Below are positions 16,816 through 24,687 of a stretch of DNA of 64,000 bases, piece after piece. The DNA is from Flavobacterium sp. ALJ2 (GTDB taxonomy: Bacteria; Bacteroidota; Bacteroidia; Flavobacteriales; Flavobacteriaceae). Below the pieces are notes generated by a model that saw only the letters and a list, made by a program, of their open reading frames with translations, had not been told where the DNA came from and searched no databases. Made by a program: the position numbers and the translations under genes. Every line of letters starts with the position of its first letter. The first letter of the stretch is position 1. The stretch covers positions 124,001 through 188,000 of the forward strand of contig NZ_JADNRC010000006.1 of assembly GCF_015594725.1 (NCBI RefSeq). The letters are read 5' to 3'.

Positions 16816-17366
16816 GATTTCTATTTTTTTGAGGTTATTGTTATTTGATACAAATGTGCGTTGGATAATCATGAAATACGTACGACAAAAAAAAGTCGAA
16901 CGCATTTTTTTAATTAAAATGAGTTCGACTTTTTACAAGATAACGTACGAGTAATTACAAAACACTTATAATCATTCAATTACAATCTAAATTAACATTT
17001 AGTTGTAACGATTTTGAATTCGTATCAAGAAATTATTTTGAATTAAAACCTAGTTGATATAAGATTTTTAAATCTAAATCTTTTGCTAAAAAAAAACAGA
17101 ATGTATTGACAATAATTTTATCCCTTACAAATGGTCTTTAAAAATTGATTTTCTTCTATTTTAAAGGTATTTTGAAACGTAATAAATGTGTAAAGAAGTA
17201 AATGATATTGTATTAGTCTTTTTATTTGTAGTATTTACTTCTGGAAACTGAATACAGCGATGTCCTTTTATATAAACACGTTGCAATTTCAGTAAGCGTA
17301 TTGCCATTTTTAAATGCAACTTAATTGTACTTAAACTAAGCTGCATTTTTTAATCAATAAGTTTCA
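16816..17366. other. Intergenic region with a strong hairpin, no clear gene
   Basis: About 550 bases between two minus-strand genes. It holds the 12-bp stem hairpin at 16890-16934. A frame of 61 codons on the minus strand (17161-17346) has no recognisable features. The composition is very AT-rich, and nothing else is discernible. Confidence 0.5.
16890..16934. repeat. Inverted repeat, 12-bp stem, nested in CGTACG pair
   Basis: AAAAAGTCGAAC (16890-16901) is the exact complement of GTTCGACTTTTT (16923-16934), with a 21-base AT loop. CGTACG occurs outside each arm (16879-16884 and 16944-16949). It could terminate transcription from the SMR side or shape the serine hydrolase leader. Confidence 0.6.
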
Positions 17367-17693
17367 TTAATGCGAAACCGATTTTAAACCAATAATTGAA
17401 CCAACCAATGTAGCAATAAAGAATAGTCTCCAAAAGTTTGTTGGATCTTTAAATACAAAAATGCCAACCAAAACTGTTCCAACGGCACCAATTCCTGTCC
17501 ATACAGCATAAGCAGTTCCAATAGGTAATGTTTGTGTACTCTTGATAAGAAGTAACATACTTATAATTAGCGATGCCAAGAATCCACCATACCATAAATA
17601 AACATCATTTCCTGTTGCTTCTTTCGCTTTCCCTAAGCATGAAGCAAATGCCACTTCAAATAATCCTGCAATAACCAAAAGAATCCAATTCAT
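17367..17693 (-). CDS. Small multidrug resistance (SMR) family exporter, Gdx/SugE-like
   Basis: A 108-residue, four-helix inner-membrane protein of exactly the family's size. The proton/substrate glutamate is at position 13 (AGLFEVAF) and the signature TLPIGTAYAVWTGIGAVG matches guanidinium exporters (Gdx, formerly SugE). The tryptophan normally following the Glu at position 16 is phenylalanine here, and the GKAKE loop is a Bacteroidota-type variant. Substrate: guanidinium or a quaternary ammonium compound; the sequence does not decide. No guanidine riboswitch is visible upstream. It lies 73 bases after a Crp-like regulator gene and may be read with it. Confidence 0.85.
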   Translation of the reverse strand: MNWILLVIAGLFEVAFASCLGKAKEATGNDVYLWYGGFLASLIISMLLLIKSTQTLPIGTAYAVWTGIGAVGTVLVGIFVFKDPTNFWRLFFIATLVGSIIGLKSVSH

Positions 17694-17766
17694 ATTTTTA
17701 AATTTTAATAGAGCAAAGATCCACTAGTGGATTCAATTAAAATTTAACAAATGATAAAAAATAAAT

Positions 17767-18330
17767 TTATTTTATTTCGGCTCGTATTCGGCTTAAACTT
17801 ACTTGCGTAATCCCAAGATAAGAGGCAATATGCCCCAATTGAACTCTCTTAATTAAATCGGGGTTATTGGTTATTAGCTCTTTATATCTTTCAGAAGCTG
17901 TTTTAAACTGCCTGGATATTAATCGCTCTTCAGTTTTTATGAGCTCGCTTTCTGCAAATTTTCTTCCCCAATTTGCAATATGTATATCTTCTTCAAATAA
18001 TCGTTGCAGATTGGCAGTATTTAATTCATACAGATCACAGTCTTCCAAAAGTTCAATATCTTCATATCCTTTTTGGTTTTCGACATAACTTCTCATAGAA
18101 AGAATAGTTTCTCCTTCTTTTCCAAACCAAAAAGTAATATCGCTATCATTTTGATTGACATAGGCTCTAACGATTCCCTTTTTTATAAAATAGATATTAG
18201 ATTCGATTTTGCCTGCTTTTAATAAAATATGCCCTTTGGGGTAACTAATCAAACTAATGTTTTCCTCTAAGGTTTTTCTAGAGCTTTGAGGTAGTTTAGC
18301 TATTTTGTCAAAAATGGTGTTGCTCTTCAT
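17767..18330 (-). CDS. Crp/Fnr-family transcriptional regulator
   Basis: A 187-residue regulator. The cyclic-nucleotide-binding beta barrel covers about 10-120 (KGHILLKAGKIESNIYFIKKG, then RAYV and a WFGKEGE loop). A C-terminal winged helix with recognition helix YLGITQVSLSRIRAEI completes it. The barrel lacks the classic RxSxxE phosphate cassette for cAMP, so the ligand is unknown, as in most Bacteroidota members. It follows the DUF2314-ankyrin gene by 25 bases and precedes the SMR gene by 73. It may regulate that exporter (inference). Confidence 0.87.
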   Translation of the reverse strand: MKSNTIFDKIAKLPQSSRKTLEENISLISYPKGHILLKAGKIESNIYFIKKGIVRAYVNQNDSDITFWFGKEGETILSMRSYVENQKGYEDIELLEDCDLYELNTANLQRLFEEDIHIANWGRKFAESELIKTEERLISRQFKTASERYKELITNNPDLIKRVQLGHIASYLGITQVSLSRIRAEIK

Positions 18331-18355
18331 TTAAAGGTTGATAATAAAAGTAGAT

Positions 18356-19159
18356 TTAGTTACTTAGCACAGGAATAAGATGTTCCCATTTTAATTGTTT
18401 TGCAATATCTAATGCAGTTTTACCTTGATTCGTTTTCATATCTTTATTTACTCCAGACTCTAGTAAAACAGCTACTGAAGTTAGATTTCCAGCAATTGTT
18501 TCTCGATGTAATAAAGAAACCCCATCTTCATCCTGATAAGCAATTTCATTAGGGTTTTGTTCTAAGAACTCCTGAAGTTTTTCTTTCATGTTTTTACTCA
18601 TAGGATGCTCTATAAGGTTTTCTGGCTTTTCTTTTTGCTCATTGACAAGTAACACTTCGTTGAAATCACCAAAGTCTAATCCCCAAGCTTTGTCATGATT
18701 TTTTCTTTCCTGATTAGTCATTTCAGAGCGCATTGCCTGAATCGTAAATCCTCCATAAGCTCTTGGTTGAGACGATGAGAATAATTTTGCAAGCCCTTTT
18801 GGTGAATTACCTTGAATGGCAAATAACCAATCGCTAATTTGGTTTAAAGAAATTACGACTTCATCTCCGTTCTTGACGTTTGTTAACTCATCTGGATCAT
18901 TTATTAAAATGCCTTTTATTTGATCGCCATCAAAATTGATGTCATTAATCCACATATGTTCAACAATAGGATCTTTGTTTCCCTCTATATCTTGAGAGAA
19001 TGCAACTTTTACACATGCTACGGTTAATCCAGGAACAATTCGACGGTATTCCCAAGACAATTCTCGCCAAAAATATTTAAATGTTTCTTGTGCATTTTTA
19101 AAAGCTTCTATCATTTTTGGACTATCTCCTTTGGCAAAGAATATTTCTTGATTTGACAT
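18356..19159 (-). CDS. DUF2314 and ankyrin-repeat protein
   Basis: A 267-residue soluble protein with two parts. The N-terminal 145 residues are a DUF2314 domain: FKYFWRELSWEYRRI, then VEHMWINDINFDG, GILINDPDELTNVKNGDEV and the ISDWLF segment. The C-terminal 60-70 residues form about two ankyrin repeats (DEDGVSLLHRETIAGNLTSV; NQGKTALDIAKQLKWEHLI). DUF2314 proteins have no established function that I know of. The ankyrin part suggests protein binding. A -7 box TATATTTG (19238-19245) lies 79 bases upstream. First gene of a probable three-gene unit with the Crp-like regulator and SMR exporter. Confidence 0.82.
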   Translation of the reverse strand: MSNQEIFFAKGDSPKMIEAFKNAQETFKYFWRELSWEYRRIVPGLTVACVKVAFSQDIEGNKDPIVEHMWINDINFDGDQIKGILINDPDELTNVKNGDEVVISLNQISDWLFAIQGNSPKGLAKLFSSSQPRAYGGFTIQAMRSEMTNQERKNHDKAWGLDFGDFNEVLLVNEQKEKPENLIEHPMSKNMKEKLQEFLEQNPNEIAYQDEDGVSLLHRETIAGNLTSVAVLLESGVNKDMKTNQGKTALDIAKQLKWEHLIPVLSN

Positions 19160-19237
19160 TTCTTTATTTTTTAAGTTATTAGTAGGGTAAATAAACTCTA
19201 TTTATTTTTAGCTTATATTAGAATGTAATTTTTGTAT

Positions 19238-19245
19238 TGCAAATA
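19238..19245 (-). promoter_or_regulatory. -7 promoter box of the DUF2314-ankyrin unit
   Basis: TATATTTG on the minus strand, full TAnnTTTG match, 79 bases before the ATG at 19159. Confidence 0.45.
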
Positions 19246-19385
19246 TATTATTATTATAACTAATAATAAGTTAGTTTTTGGCTAACGCTGCAATATCCTT
19301 AATGAAAAAGCTCTCTAATTTTTTAAGGAGCTTCATTACATATTTTTAATGAGAAAGAATCAGTAGCCTAAAAATAGGAGGGTAG

Positions 19386-19697
19386 GGTGCTTTGTTTTTA
19401 ACTGCTTATTATCCATCTTCTATGTAAGGAACTTTTCCGTAACAGTCTCTTCAAGCCTTTCAATGGGTATTTATAAGAAGGTTTTCAATAATAATGGACA
19501 AGTAGTTATACTTTTTTCGAATATCTATGAAAGGACAAAAAGTACGTGTTACTACAAATTATACAAATCAATACAATTATTTTGATGATTACGGAGACAC
19601 GCAAAGCGTGGGCGTATCATTTAAATACAATTTAGGCAACCAAAAATTAAAGAATATGAACAACAAAGAAAAAACAGAAGAACAACAAAAGCTATGA
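19386..19697 (+). pseudogene. 3' remnant of an outer-membrane beta-barrel receptor gene
   Basis: The plus strand reads, in pieces, GALFLTAYYPSSM, a TAA, GTF; then in another frame VTVSSSLSMGIYKKVF and NNNGQVVILFSNIY; then in a third frame from 19527 KGQKVRVTTNYTNQYNYF, DDYGDTQSVGVSFKYNLG and an asparagine/lysine-rich tail ending QQKL before TGA at 19695-19697. Together this is the last 100 or so residues of a TonB-receptor-like outer-membrane barrel (OMP_b-brl_3 type), whose final strands read like this in flavobacteria. It is interrupted by one stop and two frameshifts, and the rest of the gene is absent. The terminator at 19718 remains. Confidence 0.75.
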
Positions 19698-19717
19698 TTT
19701 AAAAAGTTGTATTACAA

Positions 19718-19750
19718 AAGCAAAGTTGTCCTTTTGAGACAACTTTGCTT
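19718..19750. terminator. Bidirectional terminator hairpin
   Basis: AAGCAAAGTTGTC (19718-19730) pairs with GACAACTTTGCTT (19738-19750) around a seven-base loop. It separates the barrel remnant from the convergent lipoprotein gene. Confidence 0.8.
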
Positions 19751-19757
19751 AAAAGCT

Positions 19758-20123
19758 TTAGTTTTTATTAAGAGTGAGCGTCATATCTGCTCCATCTAAC
19801 ACTAATTGTTCCTTATCTATACTACTTGTAAAAGGGTAGGGAGTGCCTGTTTCATCTTTAATAATTAGACTTTTGCCTCCTTTGTTTAGAGCATAGGTTC
19901 CATTTAAGTCAACATCAAGAAATCCAACTACTTTACCATCTTTAGTAAACGTAAGGTTTCCTTTTGATAGAATTACTTTTTTTAATGAATCTGAAAGTGT
20001 GTTTTTGGGTTCCACATTGGTTACTTTCCAAGAGTTAATAAGTTTGTTTCTTTCTTTTTGACACGAAATTACTACTAATGACAATAAGGCAAATGCAAAG
20101 ATAAATAGTTTAGTTTTTTTCAT
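19758..20123 (-). CDS. Lipocalin-like lipoprotein, 121 residues
   Basis: SPII signal with lipobox VISC (Cys about 21), so anchored in a membrane. The mature 100 residues begin QKERNKLINSWKVTNVEP and continue as short beta strands (GNLTFTKDGKVVGFLDVDL, GTYALNKGGKSL). This is the pattern of Bacteroidota lipocalin-like or DUF5004-type lipoproteins that open with a W-K-[VL] strand. Function unknown. It stands alone and shares the hairpin at 19718-19750 with the pseudogene. No strong promoter box is visible upstream. Confidence 0.75.
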   Translation of the reverse strand: MKKTKLFIFAFALLSLVVISCQKERNKLINSWKVTNVEPKNTLSDSLKKVILSKGNLTFTKDGKVVGFLDVDLNGTYALNKGGKSLIIKDETGTPYPFTSSIDKEQLVLDGADMTLTLNKN

Positions 20124-20556
20124 GGTTCTTTTGATTTAAAGTTAAGCATGAAAGTTACAAAAAAATAAGATAAAAATAAATAGTAAAGCTTCAGATTATA
20201 CGATTAAAGATTCTAGTTATTAATAGATTATATTTATTTGTTTTTACTTAGTATTTGAAAAAAAGTTTTATTAAATCTTACAAAAAATTAACGAATAAAA
20301 AGTCGGATCTGAAATAGAATTAAGCTTTTAAATAGTTGAAATTTGTTCTCTATAACTATAATTTTTTAAACATAATATCTGTATTTTGCAAGGTTCTTTT
20401 AACTTTTGTAACTGCATGAATAAGTCCTTTTATTAAGCTTTTTTATTTATAGCCCAGATAGAAACGGCATCCTTTTCTTTGTTTTTTAGCAAAGAAAAGA
20501 TATAGTGGAGAGCTGGAAATTGCTCCAAAAAATTAGAATATTAAATTCTTTTAGAT
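20124..20556. other. Intergenic region, AT-rich, with one structured element
   Basis: About 430 bases between two minus-strand genes. No gene found. The only structured content is the element at 20450-20530, listed separately. Confidence 0.6.
20450..20530 (+). repeat. Structured intergenic element resembling a dispersed flavobacterial repeat
   Basis: It begins TAGCCCAGATAGAAACGGCA, contains a perfect stem CTTTTCTTTG (20472-20481) / CAAAGAAAAG (20490-20499), then GATATAGTGGAGAGC, and ends TTGCTCC. From memory, similar blocks (AGCCC..GATAG..CGGCATCC, hairpin, GATATAGYGG..GCTCC) recur between genes in Flavobacterium genomes. Only one copy is in this window, so the repeat status is an inference. 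Confidence 0.45.
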
Positions 20557-21498
20557 TTATCTAAGAGTAAGCGCTCCTAGAATTTCTTCAGACATGAATG
20601 GTCCTCCAGGATATTTTGCAGTATAATCAAGGTTTAACCATACTTGGCCACGCTCATCAATGTGATAATGAAGAGTTTTATTATGGCTTTCTTTTACAAA
20701 TAAGACATTTTTAACGAGATAGTTTACTTTTTCTAAATCAAGTAAAGATCCGATCAATATTTCTGGGTAAATATGGCCTTTGGTATGAATAAGCCTTGGA
20801 GTACCACCAATAGAACGTATTGCAGCTGCCATTAAAATAGAATGATCATCGCAATCACCTGAAAAATACATTAATGATTCACTTGCAGTAGCTATATAAT
20901 CACCTTCTTTGGGATCATTTACATAATTCCATCGACTATTAATTTCTTTAAAGACTGCAAAACATTGTATTATGGTTCTATAATCTGAATATCCTTTAAT
21001 ATTTTTAAAATGCTTAGTTGTTGCCATTATTGCAAAATTCCTCACTTTAGGATTTTGATATTCAATTGCATTAATGATTTTTGATTTATTGGGAAACGGA
21101 AGCAATTTAGCAACAATTATATCCTGTGGATAGGGATTGTCAGACATGGTGTAGATAATGGCATTATAATCTTCAGCAACTTCGCTAAAGCCATAATTTC
21201 CTAAAGCTGTTCCATAAAATAAAACTAAGAAATATAAAATGATACAGATTATAATGATCGTTTTTAATTTCATTAAAAGAAAATATAGTCCAACGAGAAC
21301 AAAAATAAAAAGTAAAACCCTATCAAAATTAAATGGCCAATTTAAATCTATCAAATTTTGATGCATTATGATAAAAGTAGGAAGTGTTATTAAAAAACTC
21401 AATAGCATAATAATAACCTCGTTCCAAGGTGATTTTACCTGAAGGCTACTTTTAAGTTTATTTAAGTCAATTTTTCTATTTTTTATCATAATGCTCAA
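20557..21498 (-). CDS. Membrane-anchored transglutaminase-like protein
   Basis: A 313-residue protein. About three hydrophobic segments (residues 28-48, 58-80, 82-100) precede a soluble domain with a transglutaminase-like core. The catalytic Cys lies in YFSGDCDDHSILMAAAIRS and the His in HTKGHIYPE; an Asp follows near the C-terminus in WLNLDYTAKYPG. This papain-like arrangement serves peptidases or protein-modifying enzymes; the substrate is unknown. It is the last gene of a tight minus-strand cluster, 10 bases after the solute-binding protein gene. The start ATG at 21498 gives MSIMIKNRK; the second ATG four codons in is also possible. Confidence 0.75.
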   Translation of the reverse strand: MSIMIKNRKIDLNKLKSSLQVKSPWNEVIIMLLSFLITLPTFIIMHQNLIDLNWPFNFDRVLLFIFVLVGLYFLLMKLKTIIIICIILYFLVLFYGTALGNYGFSEVAEDYNAIIYTMSDNPYPQDIIVAKLLPFPNKSKIINAIEYQNPKVRNFAIMATTKHFKNIKGYSDYRTIIQCFAVFKEINSRWNYVNDPKEGDYIATASESLMYFSGDCDDHSILMAAAIRSIGGTPRLIHTKGHIYPEILIGSLLDLEKVNYLVKNVLFVKESHNKTLHYHIDERGQVWLNLDYTAKYPGGPFMSEEILGALTLR

Positions 21499-21508
21499 AA
21501 AGCAAATT

Positions 21509-22360
21509 TTAAAGAGATTTTACTGTTTCTACAAAAGTACTTTTTTTATCAATAATACCCAGTTCAAATAACTGATTTTGAATTTTATTAAATGTTTTTT
21601 CATTCAATGGTTTTTGTGACCATTGAGTCAATTTTAACCACTCCTGAATATCTTCAACCTTTTGTTCAAATAACTCCGATAAAGTCCTGTCAATGCTAGG
21701 TATAGACTTGAAATCTTCGGTAGTAACATTAATAATTTCAAGAATGGAAGCAATTATTTTCGGATCATTTTTTAATATTTCATCGCGTACAGCAATTACA
21801 AATGATGGCCATGGAGTAGGGCAATCAGTAATACGTCTGAAAATTCCTTTGTCAACCAATGGTTTTGTCATAAAACGCTCCCACATAAAATAATCAGCCG
21901 TTTTATTAGTCAAAGCTTCGACAGCACCATCAATAGTATTTACAATTTCAAATTTTAGATTATCCGTTTTCCAACCCTGATTGTTCGCATTTACATAGGC
22001 CATTAATTGAGAACCTGAGCCTAGACGCGAAATAGCCACTTTTTTATTTTCTAAATCACCGATGGTTTTATAATCGGATTTTGCAGCAACATGAATTCCC
22101 CAAATTAAAGGTGATTGCACATATACCTGCACAATTTTACTTGGATTTCCAGCAACAATATCTTTTACAATTCCTTCGGTCAATATTACAGCGATATCGG
22201 TTTCACCATCTCGAAGCATTTGACACATTTTTCCCGTTCCTTCAGGAACATCGGTCCATTGCAAATCGATTCCTTCAGCTTCAAATTCTCCATTTTCAAT
22301 GCATAAATGCCATGGTAAATTAAAATGTTCCGGAACACCAGCTATTTTTATAGTTTTCAT
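21509..22360 (-). CDS. Orphan solute-binding (PBP2, NMT1/Ca3427-like) protein without signal peptide
   Basis: A 283-residue protein with the two-lobed type-2 periplasmic-binding fold: it opens KTIKIAGVPEHFNLPWHL, then EAEGIDLQWTDVPEGTGKM, LRDGETDIAVILTEG, and a lobe-2 start VAISRLGSGSQLMAYV. This matches the thiamine-precursor/sulfonate-type family and in particular the cytosolic Ca3427-like group. There is no export signal or lipobox, and no permease or ATPase gene lies nearby, so it probably works in the cytoplasm as a ligand-binding or metabolic protein. Ligand unknown. It lies in a cluster with nucleoside phosphorylase and VOC genes. Confidence 0.82.
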   Translation of the reverse strand: MKTIKIAGVPEHFNLPWHLCIENGEFEAEGIDLQWTDVPEGTGKMCQMLRDGETDIAVILTEGIVKDIVAGNPSKIVQVYVQSPLIWGIHVAAKSDYKTIGDLENKKVAISRLGSGSQLMAYVNANNQGWKTDNLKFEIVNTIDGAVEALTNKTADYFMWERFMTKPLVDKGIFRRITDCPTPWPSFVIAVRDEILKNDPKIIASILEIINVTTEDFKSIPSIDRTLSELFEQKVEDIQEWLKLTQWSQKPLNEKTFNKIQNQLFELGIIDKKSTFVETVKSL

Positions 22361-22419
22361 TTTTAGACTTCTTTGTAATTAGATTTTAGACTTGTTAGAT
22401 TTGTTAGATTTTAGAAAAT

Positions 22420-22803
22420 TTATTCTGCTTTTAATGGTGAAATAATAATACGGAAACCATCTGGATCAAGAAACATTTTTCCGTTTCCATCCAAATTCCA
22501 ATATGGATTTTTTGCCGTTATAAATGATATGCCATTATTTAGAATATTAATTACTAATCTATTATATTCTAAAATTGTTTCAGGATATAGCACTATAACA
22601 TCCTCTTCATCTGAAATATGATTGGCTTTGCCATTTGACTTTGTAAATTCAAAATGCCAGCCTAAATCAGGTTTTCCAATAAAAGCGCCATCATAATTGT
22701 TATGATTTTCAAAACCACCTAGTCTTTCTAATCCCAAAATATTGATATAGAAATTTACTAATTTTTCCAAATCATTCGTATGGCGTGATACTCTTAGTGT
22801 CAT
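22420..22803 (-). CDS. VOC (glyoxalase/bleomycin-resistance) family protein
   Basis: A 127-residue protein of normal single-domain size. The paired beta-alpha-beta-beta-beta modules are visible: LRVSRHTNDLEKLVNFYINI then LGLERLGGF, and the second module ending KMFLDPDGFRIIISP. The metal-ligand pattern is incomplete but His8, His49 and Glu51 (in GWHFEF) could contribute; the late glutamate is not obvious. Members include lyases, dioxygenases and resistance proteins. Its ATG is one base from the stop of the broken DinB-like gene, so it belongs to the same transcript. Confidence 0.82.
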   Translation of the reverse strand: MTLRVSRHTNDLEKLVNFYINILGLERLGGFENHNNYDGAFIGKPDLGWHFEFTKSNGKANHISDEEDVIVLYPETILEYNRLVINILNNGISFITAKNPYWNLDGNGKMFLDPDGFRIIISPLKAE

Positions 22804-22804
22804 G

Positions 22805-23245
22805 CTATTTTTTTATTTGATTAATATGGTGTTCTAAATGCTCAACATAATCTTTCATTAAAAAATCCAGATTAATGATTGAACCATCGCTTAATAAGAT
22901 TTGATAATCTAATGCTTTTTCATCAACAGATTTAAACAATCTAATAATTTGCTTATTTATCGAGTGCCAAAGCTGTATTAACTCTCCCGTATCCATAGTT
23001 TGATATTGGTTAATGCTAACCAAATTATTCTGATTGTATGATCTGTGATGATACGGCTTTGGCAGATAATTTATCTCTGTAAAACGAACTAAATTATGTA
23101 TAGATGAATCTACAAGATGTCCTAAAATTTATTTTTTTGACCATTTTTCAGGAGGTTTATTCTCTAAAGTTTCTTTGTCTAAAAATTTTAAATATTCTGA
23201 ATTTTCATGAAGCAATTTTTCAAACTTGTAGATTGCAATTTGCAT
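22805..23245 (-). pseudogene. DinB-like four-helix protein gene broken by one nonsense codon
   Basis: From ATG at 23243-23245 the minus strand reads MQIAIYKFEKLLHENSEYLK and on to PPEKWSKK, then TAA at 23131-23129, then ILGHLVDSSIHNLVRFTEIN and on in the same frame to EHLEHHINQIKK before the true stop at 22805. DinB-family proteins have W-S-x-K-E-I-L-G-H-L-I-D-S at this point, so the TAA replaces an expected GAA codon. Otherwise the 146-codon gene is intact, with its metal-site histidines (GHLVDS; EHLEHHI). Internal initiation could give only a truncated C-terminal product. Confidence 0.82.
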
Positions 23246-23246
23246 A

Positions 23247-24116
23247 TTAGTTAGTCGTTAATTTGTTTAAAGTGTATTTAATCAATTCATCAACAGCCTT
23301 ATAAGGATCTTCGCTAAAAGTTCCCGAAGCACGATTAGCAATGATAGCATTTAAAGATAAAGCATTATGTCCTAATAGTGCCGAAAGTCCGTAAATAGCT
23401 GCCGTTTCCATTTCTAAGTTTGTAATTCGATTGTCATTAAAAGCAAAATTATCCATTTTAGCATTTAACTCCTCATCTTGAATATTTAAACGCAAAACGC
23501 GACCTTGTGGACCATAAAAACCACCTGCAGTTGCTGTAATTCCTTTATGTATTTTATCACTCTCAATAAGTTTTTCTAATTTCTCAGAACATGCAATTAC
23601 ATACGGTTTTCCCTTACGAATATCCCAATCGGTATGATTTATAAAAGCTTCTTCGATAGCAGCATTTGAAACTTCATCAATTAAATAAGAGCGAAGCATA
23701 TTATCAAGCCCTAGACCAAATGTTGACATTACAAAGCTATCTACAGGAATATCGGCTTGTAGTGAACCTGAAGTTCCGATTCGGATAATATTTAATGAAG
23801 TTAAGTTTTCTTTTGGTATACGAGTTTCTAAATCAATATTTACCAAAGCATCTAATTCATTGACAACAATATCTATATTGTCTGGACCAATTCCAGTAGA
23901 CATTACTGTAATTCTTTTTCCTTTATAGATTCCAGTTTGAGTTTTAAATTCTCTTTTTTGAGTAGAAAACTCGATACTGTCAAAAAACTGCGTTATTTTT
24001 TCAACACGATTTTGATCGCCTACAAAAATAATATCATTTGCAATATGTTCTGGACGAAGATTTAAATGATAGACGCTTCCGTCTGGATTTAGTATTAATT
24101 CTGATGATTGTATCAT
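23247..24116 (-). CDS. Nucleoside phosphorylase (uridine phosphorylase-like)
   Basis: A 289-residue cytoplasmic enzyme of the PNP/UDP phosphorylase family, which splits nucleosides with phosphate. Seen: LRPEHIANDIIFVGDQNRVE at the N-terminus (phosphate-site G-D-x-x-R), VMSTGIGPDNIDIVVNEL, NIIRIGTSGSLQ (the conserved GTSGSLQ), and LEMETAAIYGLSALLGH near 240, containing the ribose-binding M-E. These fit uridine phosphorylase more than purine enzymes. It heads the cluster that continues with the DinB-like, VOC and solute-binding genes; its stop codon is adjacent to the next start. Confidence 0.88.
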   Translation of the reverse strand: MIQSSELILNPDGSVYHLNLRPEHIANDIIFVGDQNRVEKITQFFDSIEFSTQKREFKTQTGIYKGKRITVMSTGIGPDNIDIVVNELDALVNIDLETRIPKENLTSLNIIRIGTSGSLQADIPVDSFVMSTFGLGLDNMLRSYLIDEVSNAAIEEAFINHTDWDIRKGKPYVIACSEKLEKLIESDKIHKGITATAGGFYGPQGRVLRLNIQDEELNAKMDNFAFNDNRITNLEMETAAIYGLSALLGHNALSLNAIIANRASGTFSEDPYKAVDELIKYTLNKLTTN

Positions 24117-24339
24117 TGTTTATATTTTTAAGGTTCTGTAAAGGCGAACCGGAGTACGTCTTTTTATTTGTATTTAGGTTCAAAGGGGGGCGTGGATGCG
24201 TCTTCTTTTTGATTTAACCGCAAAAGGCGAAAGGTTCCATACTATATCTTTATAAACGCAAGGTTCAAAAAGAAAAAATTAGGGCTTAAATTTTCAAACT
24301 AAAAACTGTTTCATCAAGACTGATCACTGAAACTGAAAA
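24117..24339. other. Intergenic region with degenerate GGCGAA-type motifs
   Basis: It contains repeated pieces such as AAAGGCGAAC near 24137 and AAAAGGCGAAAGGTTC near 24222, a kind of low-complexity intergenic text common in Bacteroidota. No gene or clear terminator seen. Confidence 0.35.
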
Positions 24340-24669
24340 CTAGCCGCCCACACGTTTTACTTTAAATCCTTTTGCTTTTAGTATTTCCATTATTTTATCG
24401 CGGTAATCACCTTGTATAATAATAGAATCATCTTTAAAAGTTCCGCCAACACTTAATTTGGTTTTAATTTCTTTGGCTAGGATTTTAAAATCTTCATCAG
24501 TTCCTTCGTAACCTTCAATAATTGTTGTGGCTTTCCCTTTTCGTTTTTCATATTTACAAATCATAGGTTCTTTTTGGATAAAAAGCGTATGATCTTCTGG
24601 AACTACTATTTCATCGGGAGATACTTCGTGATCTGGGAAAAGATTTTTTAGTTGGTCTTGTAAGTCCAT
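24340..24669 (-). CDS. SUI1/eIF1-like translation factor (YciH family)
   Basis: A 109-residue protein whose C-terminal 75 residues form the SUI1 domain: KRKGKATTIIEGYEGTDEDF, then LAKEIKTKLSVGGTFKDDSI and IIQGDYRDKIMEILKAKGF. E. coli YciH influences start-codon selection in the manner of eIF1. The N-terminal 35 residues are an acidic extension. The length and motif order are normal. It stands alone; the tandem GCGGATGA repeats begin 18 bases beyond its start codon. Confidence 0.9.
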   Translation of the reverse strand: MDLQDQLKNLFPDHEVSPDEIVVPEDHTLFIQKEPMICKYEKRKGKATTIIEGYEGTDEDFKILAKEIKTKLSVGGTFKDDSIIIQGDYRDKIMEILKAKGFKVKRVGG

Positions 24670-24687
24670 TAATATTATGTTTTTTTA

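Noticed and set aside
16816..16905. An extended N-terminus of 30 codons for the serine hydrolase
   Set aside because: The signal peptide begins at MKKLLFIV (16815); the extension would put it inside the protein.
17161..17346. A 61-codon minus-strand frame before the SMR gene region
   Set aside because: No recognisable domain, low-complexity composition, no promoter box or ribosome site, and AT-rich DNA easily gives such frames.
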